The position numbers and the translations under genes were made by a program. From NCBI GenBank assembly GCA_039908285.1, contig JAMOBE010000010.1, forward strand, positions 1 to 63,882: a stretch of 63,882 nt of DNA, in the 5' to 3' direction. This DNA comes from JAMOBE01 sp039908285 (GTDB lineage: Bacteria > Pseudomonadota > Alphaproteobacteria > Rhodospirillales > Rhodospirillaceae). The notes under the pieces were generated by a model that was not told the DNA's origin, did no database searches, and worked only from the letters and a program-made list of their open reading frames with translations. Below, one piece after another: positions 8,545 through 16,498 of the stretch (its first letter is position 1; every line of letters starts with the position of its first letter).

Positions 8545-8580
8545 CGCTTTCCGGAAAGTCTCCGATCTTTCCGGAAAGCG
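8545..8580. terminator. Perfect 14-bp hairpin between convergent MamD-like and lpdA genes
   Basis: CGCTTTCCGGAAAG (8545-8558) and CTTTCCGGAAAGCG (8567-8580) form a perfect inverted repeat with an 8-nt loop. Each arm also contains the self-palindrome CTTTCCGGAAAG, and the two palindromes are 20 bp apart. No T run follows. Its place 20 bp after the MamD-like stop suggests a terminator, but two-turn spacing of identical palindromes could also be a protein site. Confidence 0.65.
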
Positions 8581-8681
8581 GGTGGTATCGGCGAGCCGGG
8601 AGATCGACTCACGTCTGGTTCAGCCGCGTCCCGAACCGGTTCATGTCATTGATGCCGTATCAATCATCAGGCTCGTCGGCA

Positions 8682-10067
8682 TCAGACATGCAGGGCCCGT
8701 CCCGCGACCGCCAGGGCGGCTTCCCTGACCGCTTCGGCGAGGCTTGGGTGGGCGTGGCTCGAGCGGGCGATGTCTTCGGCCGAGGTGGCGAACTCCATCC
8801 CCAGCACCAGTTCGGCGATCAGGTCCCCGGCCTGCGGCCCGATGATGTGGGCCCCCAGCAGCCGGTCGGTGCGGGCGTCGGCCAGGAGCTTGACGAACCC
8901 CTCGGCATCGGCGTTGGCGCGCGCCCGGCTGTTGGCCGAGAAGGGGAACTTGCCGACCCGATAGTCGATGCCGGCGGCCTTCAGCTCCTCCTCGGTACGG
9001 CCGACGGAGGCCACCTCGGGCCAGGTATAGACCACCGACGGAATGGCGTCGTAGTTGACGTGTCCGGCCTGGCCGGCCAGGATCTCGGCCAGGGCGACGC
9101 CCTCGTCCTCGGCCTTGTGGGCCAGCATGGCGCCACCGATCACGTCGCCGATGGCATGGATGCCGGCGACGCTGGTGCAGAAGTGGCGGTCCACGGTGAT
9201 GAAGCCCCGTGGGCTCAGCGCCACGCCGACGGCCTCGAGCCCCAGTCCCTCGACGACGGGCCGCCGACCGATGGCCACCAGCACGGCGTCGGCCTCCAGG
9301 GTCTCGGTGGCCCCGCCCGCCACCGGCTCCACGGTCAGGGTCACCCCGGACGGGCTGCGCACCGCACCCGTGACCTTGTGGCCGAGTTTGAAGGCGAGTC
9401 CCTGGCGCTCCAGGATGCGCTGAGCGAGCCGGCGCACCTCGCCGTCCATGGGCGGCAGCACGTGGTCCAGGAACTCGACCACCGTCACCTCGGAGCCGAG
9501 CCGCCGCCACACCGAGCCGAGTTCGAGCCCGATCACGCCGGCCCCGACGACGACCAGCCGCTGTGGTACGGTGGAAAACGACAGGGCGCCCGTGGAGCTG
9601 ACGATCCGCTCCTCGTCGATGGTCACCCCCGGGAGAGGCGCCGACTCCGAGCCGGTGGCGATGACGATCGCGGCCGCCTCCAGCACCGTGTCGCCGACCA
9701 CCACCCGGCCGGGAGCCTCGATGCGCGCCTCGCCCACCACATACTCCACCTTGTTCTTGCGGAACAGGAACTCGATGCCCTTGGTGAGGTCACCCACCAC
9801 CTTGGTCTTGCGCGCCATCATCGCCGCCACGTCGACCGACAGCCCCTCGGCCCGGATGCCGTGCTGGGCGAAGTCGTGGCGGGCGCTTTCCAGAAGGTGC
9901 GAGGACTGGAGCAGCGCCTTCGAGGGAATGCAGCCGACGTTGAGGCAGGTCCCCCCCAGGGTTCCCCGCTTGTCGACGCAGACGACCTTGAGCCCAAGCT
10001 GCGCGGCCCGGATGGCACAGACGTACCCGCCTGGACCACCGCCGACGATGACGACGTCATGGGTCAT
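8682..10067 (-). CDS. lpdA: Dihydrolipoyl dehydrogenase (E3)
   Basis: This FAD enzyme reoxidises lipoyl groups of 2-oxoacid dehydrogenases or the glycine cleavage system, passing electrons to NAD+. The protein of 461 residues starts with the FAD site VVIVGGGPGGYVCAIRAAQL, has the redox-active disulfide GGTCLNVGCIPSK (Cys41, Cys46), an NAD-binding VVVGAGVIGLELGSVWRRLG, and the C-terminal active-site segment SSHAHPSLAEA. I chose the ATG at 10067 because the family begins right at the FAD strand; upstream in-frame codons only add a basic, unrelated stretch. No E1 or E2 gene is in the window, so it stands alone and may serve as a shared or extra E3. Confidence 0.95.
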   Translation of the reverse strand: MTHDVVIVGGGPGGYVCAIRAAQLGLKVVCVDKRGTLGGTCLNVGCIPSKALLQSSHLLESARHDFAQHGIRAEGLSVDVAAMMARKTKVVGDLTKGIEFLFRKNKVEYVVGEARIEAPGRVVVGDTVLEAAAIVIATGSESAPLPGVTIDEERIVSSTGALSFSTVPQRLVVVGAGVIGLELGSVWRRLGSEVTVVEFLDHVLPPMDGEVRRLAQRILERQGLAFKLGHKVTGAVRSPSGVTLTVEPVAGGATETLEADAVLVAIGRRPVVEGLGLEAVGVALSPRGFITVDRHFCTSVAGIHAIGDVIGGAMLAHKAEDEGVALAEILAGQAGHVNYDAIPSVVYTWPEVASVGRTEEELKAAGIDYRVGKFPFSANSRARANADAEGFVKLLADARTDRLLGAHIIGPQAGDLIAELVLGMEFATSAEDIARSSHAHPSLAEAVREAALAVAGRALHV

Positions 10068-10188
10068 GTGTAATCGCCCCTGTTTCCCTGCCGACCGATG
10101 ATACCAGAACGCCCCCCGACTGTAGATCGTCCGGATGATGTTGGGCAAGTCATCCCATCTCCCGCCCCTGGACAATCGGGTGAACCCA

Positions 10189-10212
10189 TCAAAAGCCCTC
10201 TCCCCCCCGCTC
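10189..10212. repeat. Truncated copy of the dispersed palindromic element
   Basis: CCATCAAAAGCCCTCTCCCC starts here and matches the left end of the element at 41891-41910, but the rest of the hairpin is missing. It lies in the divergent region between lpdA and the histidine kinase gene. Confidence 0.6.
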
Positions 10213-10323
10213 CTTCTCGATCATGTGCGACGAAAACGCGTGAGTCTCGCCGGTTGACATTCCCTCAAAGTGAGAGTAGCCGGACATATCCGTTGCACCG
10301 AGCACGCCGCTGAGGATGTCCCC

Positions 10324-12645
10324 ATGATCCAGGACCAGGAGCACCAGACCGAGGGGCTGTTCGACAACGTCAGTCTGGAGCCCATTCACTCGGTGATGAA
10401 GGCGCAGATCGTGACCTGCGCGGCGACGATGCCGGTCGCCGACGTGGCGGCGACCATGGCCGCGCACCGGTGCGGGTCGATCGTGGTGGTCGAGGAGGGA
10501 CGGCCCATCGGCATCTGGACCGAGGGAGACGCCCTGCGTCTTGACCTGCACGTGGAGGGCGTTTTCGACGAGCCGATTTCGCGGTTCATGACCTCCCCCC
10601 TGCTCACCATCGATGCGATGACCACCCTGCAGGCGACCGCCGTCAAGTTCCGCGAACACGGCATCCGTCACCTGATCGTCGTCGACGGCTCGGGCGCCAT
10701 GGTGGGCATCGTCAGCCAGACCGACGTGGTGCTGAAACTTGGCATCCACTTCTATCTGTCATTCCGCGAGGTGGGGTCCATCGTCTTCCGCTCGGCCTTC
10801 ACCCTCGACCACGACGTGCCGGTGGCGGAGGCCGTGGCGCGTCTGCACGCCAGTGGCAGCGACGGTGCGCTGGTGACGGAACGTGGGATCCCCATTGGCA
10901 TCGTCACCGAACGGGATGTCGTCAGGATGGTGGCGCAGCGTCTCCGCGACGTCCCCGTCGGCGAGGTGGCGACCCGGCCGCTGGTGTCCATACCGGTGGA
11001 CTCGGCATTGATCGCGGCGCGCGACATGCTGAATCGACACAAGCTCCGGCACCTGGTGGTCACCGGCCGCAGCGGTGAGGTCCTCGGGCTTTTGTCGATG
11101 GCGGACATCCTGGCGGCCATGGAGCACGGCTATGTCCGCCACCTGGAGGAGGTCATCGACGCCAGCAACCGTCAGCTCGCGGCGACCGAGCGGCGGCTTA
11201 CCCTGATTCTGCAATCAGCGGGCGAGGGCATGGTCGGACTCGACCCGTCGGGACGGGTCACCTTCGTCAACCTCACCGCGGCCAGGCTGACCGGACGCGC
11301 CGAGGCGGACATGGTGGGATGCGACTGGCACGCCCTGGTCGGCCATCAGCGGGATGTCGGCGTCCCCTGCGGCGAGGGGGACTGCCCGATGATGGCCCCC
11401 TGCGCCGGGGGACCGGAGGCACGACTCGACCGCCAGGTCTTCCGCCGCGCCGACGGCTCGACCTTTCCCGTCGAACTGGTGGCGACCCCCCTGGCCGAGG
11501 GCGACCGCCAGGTGGGCGCGGTCCTCGTGTTCCGCGACATCACCCAGAGCATCGAGGCGCAGAAGGCCATCCGCGAGCGCGAGGAACTGTTCCGCCAGAT
11601 GTTCGAACGCAACGCGGCGGTCAAGCTGCTGATCGACCCCGTGGATGGCGCCATCGTCGATGCCAACGGGGCGGCGGAGGCGTTCTACGGCCACCCGCGG
11701 TCGGTGCTGACGACGCTGCGGCTGACCGAGATCGCCGCCGCCGCGCCCGAGGCCGTCCAGCGTGATCTGGAAGAGGCGGAAAGCGAGCGGTGCCTGTTCT
11801 TCCGTTCCCGTCACCGCCAGGCCTCGGGCGCCGTTCGCGACGTCGAGATGTACGCCGGTCCGGTCCGGGTGAACGGCCGCAGCTTCATCCACGCCATGGT
11901 CACCGATGTCACCGACCGCAATCGCTTCCAGTCCGAACTGGAGGCGATGACCACGCAGTTGCGCCGCTCCAATGACGACCTGCAGCAGTTCGCCTACGTC
12001 GCCTCGCACGACCTCCAGGAACCCCTGCGGATGGTGGTGAGTTATCTCGAACTGATCAGGCAGCGCTACACCGGGGTATTGGACGAGGACGGCACCGAGT
12101 TCATCGGCTATGCCGTCGATGGCGCGCGGCGGATGCAGCGGCTGATCCGTGACCTGCTGGAGTTCTCCCGCGTTGACACCCGTGGGAACCAGTTCAAGGA
12201 GGTGGCGCTGGCCAAGGTCATGGAAGCGGCGCGCGCCAATCTGTCCGTCGCCATCGCCGAATCGGACGCGGTCGTCACCATCGCCGACGGATTGCCCGTC
12301 GTTCTCGGCGACGACGGACAATTGACGAGGCTGTTCCAGAACCTGATCGGCAATGCCCTGAAGTACCGCCACACTGGGCGTCGCCCGGAAATCACCGTCG
12401 CCGCTCGGCGGGACGGCGACGATTGGCGGTTGACGGTGACCGACAACGGCATCGGCATCGATGCGAAGCACTTCGAGAGGATCTTCCTGATCTTCCAGCG
12501 CCTGCATGGCCATGGCGAGTACGAGGGCTCAGGCATCGGCCTCGCCATCTGCAAGCGCATCGCCGAGCGCCACGGCGGACGCATCTGGGTCGAATCCGAC
12601 CCAGGCCATGGCAGCCACTTTCATGTCGCCCTGCCGGGGCGGTAG
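10324..12645 (+). CDS. CBS-PAS sensor histidine kinase
   Basis: This 773-residue kinase has an unusual input module: four CBS motifs in the first ~280 residues (two Bateman pairs, which usually bind adenine nucleotides), then two PAS regions (about 300-420 and 430-550), then the kinase core. The phospho-acceptor is His562 in YVASHDLQEPLRMVV, the type seen in phytochrome-like kinases. The ATPase has QNLIGNALKYR, DNGIGIDAKHFERIF and GSGIGLAICKRIAERHGG. No transmembrane helix is seen, so it is cytoplasmic. ATG at 10324 has GAGGA 6 bp upstream. No response regulator is next to it. It may report energy charge through the CBS domains; that is inference. Confidence 0.9.
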   Translation: MIQDQEHQTEGLFDNVSLEPIHSVMKAQIVTCAATMPVADVAATMAAHRCGSIVVVEEGRPIGIWTEGDALRLDLHVEGVFDEPISRFMTSPLLTIDAMTTLQATAVKFREHGIRHLIVVDGSGAMVGIVSQTDVVLKLGIHFYLSFREVGSIVFRSAFTLDHDVPVAEAVARLHASGSDGALVTERGIPIGIVTERDVVRMVAQRLRDVPVGEVATRPLVSIPVDSALIAARDMLNRHKLRHLVVTGRSGEVLGLLSMADILAAMEHGYVRHLEEVIDASNRQLAATERRLTLILQSAGEGMVGLDPSGRVTFVNLTAARLTGRAEADMVGCDWHALVGHQRDVGVPCGEGDCPMMAPCAGGPEARLDRQVFRRADGSTFPVELVATPLAEGDRQVGAVLVFRDITQSIEAQKAIREREELFRQMFERNAAVKLLIDPVDGAIVDANGAAEAFYGHPRSVLTTLRLTEIAAAAPEAVQRDLEEAESERCLFFRSRHRQASGAVRDVEMYAGPVRVNGRSFIHAMVTDVTDRNRFQSELEAMTTQLRRSNDDLQQFAYVASHDLQEPLRMVVSYLELIRQRYTGVLDEDGTEFIGYAVDGARRMQRLIRDLLEFSRVDTRGNQFKEVALAKVMEAARANLSVAIAESDAVVTIADGLPVVLGDDGQLTRLFQNLIGNALKYRHTGRRPEITVAARRDGDDWRLTVTDNGIGIDAKHFERIFLIFQRLHGHGEYEGSGIGLAICKRIAERHGGRIWVESDPGHGSHFHVALPGR

Positions 12646-12658
12646 ACGTGTGAGCGTA

Positions 12659-13357
12659 TCACTTCGCCTTGGGCAAAGTGCAGCCTTCGCCGGGACACTT
12701 TTCCGTCAGTCGCTTTGGGACCAGTTCGTCATTGCCTCGTGGGCCATTTTTGCTGGCGTTGCATGGGCCGTGCATCGCCTGGAGGTTCGATCTCCGATTG
12801 TATTCCGCGAGTGCGTCCTTTTTGAGGGCGACGTCCCAGTGGACACCACCCTTGCAGACCTTGTACGTCGCAATCTGGATTTTCAGATCGGCCCATGGCG
12901 TTTTATGGTCTACTTGCAAACCTTTAGTGCGGTCCATCACATTTCCACACTTTGGACATAGTTTTCCATCTGCATCATTCAGAATCTCATTCTCGATACC
13001 CGGCTCGAACCCGGGCCGTAGTTTGGCGACAGGCTCATCCACCCCGCCGATCCTGACGGTTTTTGGCGGAGTCGTGTCCAGTATCGGACCACGCGTCCGT
13101 ATTGCTTCCTGACGCTTTGTCTGTGTTCTTGTATTAAGACCATGGCCTTTTCCGTATTTATTCTCCAGACTGGTTTGCTCTCTCCTTTTGAAGCGGCTAC
13201 TTTCTTTCTCTTCGCCCGGCTTGAATCCCCCTGAACCAAGCCCCCTGAGTGCCCGGCTATTCTTTTCTTTTTCCTTACTGAGGCTGCGACTCCTGCTTCT
13301 TTTTCTTTCACTTTCACTACTGCTATCTGACGTATGTTTTTTTCCACTTCCGCACAT
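12659..13357 (-). CDS. HNH nuclease with Ser/Arg/Lys-rich N-terminus
   Basis: The 232-residue protein is the last gene of the four-gene minus-strand operon, 33 bp after its neighbour. Residues 1-60 are low-complexity and very basic (KKHTSDSSSESERKRSRSRS). The C-terminal third is an HNH domain: zinc Cys pair LCPKCGNVM, catalytic LQVDHKTPWAD, then YNRRSNLQAMHGPCNASKNG. This layout predicts metal-dependent DNA or RNA cutting. GGGAG precedes ATG 13357. Base composition is much lower in GC and codon use (AAA, AGA, AGT) unlike the genes around it, pointing to recent transfer. No signal peptide is seen and no immunity gene follows: its end converges 13 bp from the histidine kinase. Confidence 0.78.
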   Translation of the reverse strand: MCGSGKKHTSDSSSESERKRSRSRSLSKEKEKNSRALRGLGSGGFKPGEEKESSRFKRREQTSLENKYGKGHGLNTRTQTKRQEAIRTRGPILDTTPPKTVRIGGVDEPVAKLRPGFEPGIENEILNDADGKLCPKCGNVMDRTKGLQVDHKTPWADLKIQIATYKVCKGGVHWDVALKKDALAEYNRRSNLQAMHGPCNASKNGPRGNDELVPKRLTEKCPGEGCTLPKAK

Positions 13358-13390
13358 GGTCCGTTCTCCCGTGAAAAAGGTTGGTTGGCG

Positions 13391-13966
13391 TCACTCGCTG
13401 GGGAGCGGCGCCTGGAGGCGGCTCAGCACCGTGTCCAGCAGAAACAGGCGGTCCACGACGCTGAGCGAGGTGGCGAGGTAGGTGGCGAGGGGGCGGGTGG
13501 CCGCGTTCTCCAGCAGCAGCATCCACACCACCCCCAGCCATTCGGTCATGGGGATGGAGCGGCTGGGGATCTCCACCTGGAGGGCGAGGGCCGTCATGCC
13601 CTCGCAGAGTTTGTCTTCGAACCGTTGCAGTCGTTCCTCGGCGTCGATGACGGTGCCGCGCAGGATCTCCTCGCCCCGCTGCAGGGCATCCATGGCGGCG
13701 ACATTGCGGGCGCTGCGTACCTTGGAGCGCGCGGGCTTTTCGTCGCCGGTGTGCAGCCCGTCGGCGGCGCGCAGGACCCGGCCCTTCAGGGTGGCGAGTT
13801 CCGAACTGCCGGAGACCCGCAGGCTGGCGAGCTGCTTCTCCGCATCATCGAGCCACTTGAGCGCCAGCTCCGGAAAGGCGATGTTGCCGGCGGCGTATTC
13901 TTCCATCAATTGGGAGACGCTTTTCAGGTGCGGAGAGAGCCGCTCGATCTGCTGACAAAGGATCAT
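13391..13966 (-). CDS. Conserved helical protein of the DUF2589-HNH operon
   Basis: I do not recognise this 191-residue protein. It is predicted to be largely helical and charged (KWLDDAEKQLASLR, VIDAEERLQRFEDKLCEGMT), without signal peptide or certain membrane span; a hydrophobic stretch, TEWLGVVWMLLLENAATRPL, near residue 145 could be a buried helix. It starts 6 bp after the stop of the upstream gene and is followed by the HNH nuclease after 33 bp, so it is probably made with both. Possible roles are chaperone, adaptor or immunity partner of the nuclease; the sequence alone does not choose between them. Confidence 0.7.
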   Translation of the reverse strand: MILCQQIERLSPHLKSVSQLMEEYAAGNIAFPELALKWLDDAEKQLASLRVSGSSELATLKGRVLRAADGLHTGDEKPARSKVRSARNVAAMDALQRGEEILRGTVIDAEERLQRFEDKLCEGMTALALQVEIPSRSIPMTEWLGVVWMLLLENAATRPLATYLATSLSVVDRLFLLDTVLSRLQAPLPSE

Positions 13967-13972
13967 GCTTCG

Positions 13973-14857
13973 CTATTCGGTCATCAGTCGCGTGGTTTCG
14001 CTGCCGTCTTTGCCAGCCTCCTGCACCCATTCGAGTCCCTCTTCGTGCAGGACCAGGCTGAGGCGGGTGACCACATCGGGGCCGCCGCCGGTGTTCTTGA
14101 CGGCGTCGGTGTTGACCGACACGTAGAAGTCCGGCGACACGGTCTGATCGACCACTGATACGGATGCCGCCTGGTCGCACACCATGGACAGGAGGTGCGT
14201 CACGTAGTCCGACTTGATCACTTCGTCGTTGACCCACTGTCGTGCCCGATCAGGGTCGAAAGTCCCGCCCGAGGGATCCTCGGCAACCCGCTGTTCGGCA
14301 TAGATGAAGGCGCTTTCCTGAATGACGTCGAGAAAGTAATGCCTGACCGCATGGCTCGACGTTTCGCGGATCGTGACGTCGGAAGGAATGGTCTTCTCAT
14401 CGGCGCCGTGGAGCCCGATCCGGCGATAGGCCGCGTCAAGCCGTTTTGCCAGATCATCGGGCTTCACCCGGTCGCGGATGAAGTGCTGAAATCTCTGGAA
14501 TCTCTCCGCGATTTTCTTCCTGTCGTCACTGATGAAGCGCAGGGAAGTGTCGACTCCAGCCTTCCGGTCGACGTCCATAAGCGCCGCATCAAGGGTCTTG
14601 AACACTTCGTCCGCGACCTCGGAGGGGTGCCTGGCCTTCGCCTGCCGTCCGGGGATCACCTCCTTCAACACAACCGGAAGGCTGAAGCTGACCTTCTGCA
14701 GCCGGAAGCGGGGGATCGGCAGACCTTTGAGAAATTCGTTCTCGCGGTAATAGTAGGCGATGCGCAACGCCTCCATGTCGGCGGTGGTCCGCGCATGAAC
14801 CATGCTGGCCACCATGCCGCCGATGACGTCGGAAAGCCTGGGCTTGTCGTCGTCCAT
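13973..14857 (-). CDS. Second DUF2589-like protein
   Basis: The 294-residue protein has an N-terminus parallel to that of the upstream DUF2589 protein: LSDVIGGMVASMVHARTTAD compared with LSN..IGGPLNAIVEAQAKSAITTAN, then an aromatic-flanked segment, FRLQKVSFSLPVVLKEVIPG, like the strand that ends the first DUF2589 core. The middle is helical and charged. The C-terminus has SPDFYVSVNTDAV...VTRLSLVLHEEGLEWVQ, which looks like beta strands. It is therefore probably a divergent paralogue. GGGGA lies 9 bp before ATG 14857. It is cytoplasmic by sequence. Function unknown. Confidence 0.7.
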   Translation of the reverse strand: MDDDKPRLSDVIGGMVASMVHARTTADMEALRIAYYYRENEFLKGLPIPRFRLQKVSFSLPVVLKEVIPGRQAKARHPSEVADEVFKTLDAALMDVDRKAGVDTSLRFISDDRKKIAERFQRFQHFIRDRVKPDDLAKRLDAAYRRIGLHGADEKTIPSDVTIRETSSHAVRHYFLDVIQESAFIYAEQRVAEDPSGGTFDPDRARQWVNDEVIKSDYVTHLLSMVCDQAASVSVVDQTVSPDFYVSVNTDAVKNTGGGPDVVTRLSLVLHEEGLEWVQEAGKDGSETTRLMTE

Positions 14858-14981
14858 GCTTCAATATCCCCGTGTCGAATGACTCAATCGAAAGAGCGAT
14901 CGTTCCGGCGAAACGCGGCCCATCCAAAGAAACGGGCCGCGCGCGCCGGAAACGAGCGCCGCTTGACCTGACGTGTGGTGA

Positions 14982-15947
14982 TTACCGCTTGATCAGGTTT
15001 TCGGTGGCGACAAAGCCGTTCACATTGTCGAAGGTGACGGTCTTGGACGTCGCATCGATCGACACCACCGAATGCTCGATCTTGCCGTTGGTCAGCACGT
15101 CACCGGCCTTGACCCGGCCCGTCGGGTCGTCCGAGAGCGTGAGCTTCTTGCCGGCGCTGTCCACGGCCCCTGTGAAAACGGGCTTGAGGTTGATGGTTTT
15201 GCCGATCATGGCCGTCGTCGGATCGGTCGTGAGAGTGATGGTCCTCGACGTTGCGTCTGGCGCGTCAGCCAGCACGAAAATGGTTTCTCCATAAGCGAAG
15301 CCGTCGCCCTTCTTGCCGCTTGCCAGGTCAGCCCCTTCGACGGTGAGCTTCTTGGTCGGAACATCGACGCTCTTGACGGAGAGACCAACCGACAGAAGCT
15401 TGTTATGCGACCGCTCCTGGATGGTGTTTTCCAGCAGAGTCAGGATGCGCTCGGTTCCGGTCGGCATGTCGACGTTGCGGGCCTCGACTCGCACATGCAT
15501 GTCGAAGGTGCGCTCCTCCTTGTCCGAATAGGACGACTTCTTCTGATAGGAGGTCTTCGAACTCACCCGGGCACTGGCGAACCACCAGCCGCCGCCGGCC
15601 GACGCATCCACCACCTGCGAGAAGTTGTCCTCGGTCTTCGACTCGGTGGTCGAGGTGATCTTGGCGTTGAACTCCACTTCGGCATAGCTGATGGAGATGT
15701 AGGGCACGGGAAGCATGGTGATGAACGGCAGAGTGAGCGTGAACTCCTCGTCGCTGCCGGAGTCGTTCTTCTTGTTGTAGGTGAAGTCGACGTTGACGAC
15801 CTTGTTGTCCTTGGTGAAGCCGACTTCCTTGATGAAATTGGCGGTGGTGATGGCCGACTTCGCCTGAGCCTCGACGATGGCGTTGAGCGGACCACCGATA
15901 AGATTGGAAAAGTCCAGACTGGCAAGCTCGCGTCCTGAAACGGGCAT
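14982..15947 (-). CDS. DUF2589-family protein, first gene of the operon
   Basis: The 321-residue protein opens with the DUF2589 signature (LIGGPLNAIVEAQAKSAITT, FIKEVGF) and continues VVNVDFTYNKKN, EEFTLTLPFITMLPVPYISI, all typical of this uncharacterised bacterial family. Residues 85-150 are a beta-rich segment with KTSYQKKSSYSDKEERTFDM; the last 130 residues are Thr/Val/Lys-rich beta strands that look like an added domain (KKLTVEGADLASGKKGDGF, LTLTTDPTTAMIGK). No signal peptide is present. AGGGGG precedes ATG 15947 by about 7 bp. It heads an operon with a second DUF2589-like protein, a helical protein and an HNH nuclease. Biochemical role unknown. Confidence 0.8.
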   Translation of the reverse strand: MPVSGRELASLDFSNLIGGPLNAIVEAQAKSAITTANFIKEVGFTKDNKVVNVDFTYNKKNDSGSDEEFTLTLPFITMLPVPYISISYAEVEFNAKITSTTESKTEDNFSQVVDASAGGGWWFASARVSSKTSYQKKSSYSDKEERTFDMHVRVEARNVDMPTGTERILTLLENTIQERSHNKLLSVGLSVKSVDVPTKKLTVEGADLASGKKGDGFAYGETIFVLADAPDATSRTITLTTDPTTAMIGKTINLKPVFTGAVDSAGKKLTLSDDPTGRVKAGDVLTNGKIEHSVVSIDATSKTVTFDNVNGFVATENLIKR

Positions 15948-16264
15948 AGTGAACCCCCTTTGATTCTGTTGCGCACGAGACCACCCACGCGGTACGGCGG
16001 TGAAGCATATCAGTCTCTACGATGGTCATATACCTGAGAACCAACCACACCCTTTTGGTAGTCACAATGCACTATGACTCCCCAAGCGAGTCATAGTCAA
16101 TATGTAAGTCATCATAGGGCGCAATCAGCAACCTATGCGACAAATGTGTGTGTCGTTATGAAGTGGTGGCGCGCACGCCTTCAGGCGCCGGCTCGCTTAA
16201 TCGGAGTCGGCGCGCGCGTGTGGACAGGTGGAGAGGGGATACCAGCCTGGACTCACGCAGTCGA
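15948..16264. other. AT-richer upstream region of the DUF2589-HNH operon
   Basis: About 317 bp lie between the DUF2589 gene and the 3' end of the next minus-strand gene. No credible gene is present. It includes the 10-bp inverted repeat at 16071-16097 (separate entry) and related ATGACTC/GTCATA words nearby. The leader of the operon lies in 15948-16070. Confidence 0.6.
16071..16097. promoter_or_regulatory. Operator-like 10-bp inverted repeat
   Basis: ACTATGACTC (16071-16080) and GAGTCATAGT (16088-16097) are a perfect inverted repeat around a 7-nt spacer. It lies 124 bp upstream of the first gene of the DUF2589-HNH operon. AAGTCATCATAGG just downstream repeats part of the motif. It fits a dimeric repressor site; no regulator gene is adjacent. 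Confidence 0.5.
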
Positions 16265-16498
16265 TCACTGGAAGAACAGATACTGGAAGACCCACATGAA
16301 CAGTCCCGCCGCAAACAGGGTGGGAATGGCCATCCAGCCGCTCACCAGCACGCCGACCAGGATGGCCGCGACCACCGGGGGAGCGATCAGCACCAGGGCG
16401 ATATAGCGGTAAGGATGGGTGGTCAGGAGGGGGACGCCGTTCCAGAGGGTGGGGCAGGACAGTGAACGGAACCATGTCCAAGGGCGATTATCCGACAT
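16265..16498 (-). CDS. Small membrane protein coupled to the upstream unknown gene
   Basis: The 77-residue protein has a short basic, aromatic N-terminus (MSDNRPWTWFRSL) and two hydrophobic helices, about residues 32-50 and 55-75, ending in WVFQYLFFQ. I do not recognise a family. The ATG at 16498 lies inside the last codons of the preceding minus-strand gene, an 11-bp overlap, so translation is probably coupled. It is likely an inner-membrane partner or anchor of that protein. Confidence 0.6.
   Translation of the reverse strand: MSDNRPWTWFRSLSCPTLWNGVPLLTTHPYRYIALVLIAPPVVAAILVGVLVSGWMAIPTLFAAGLFMWVFQYLFFQ

Noticed and set aside
12506..12961. 151-residue plus-strand frame past the histidine kinase end
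   Set aside because: It lies partly inside the kinase gene in another frame and is antisense to the HNH gene; the HNH motifs are on the minus strand.
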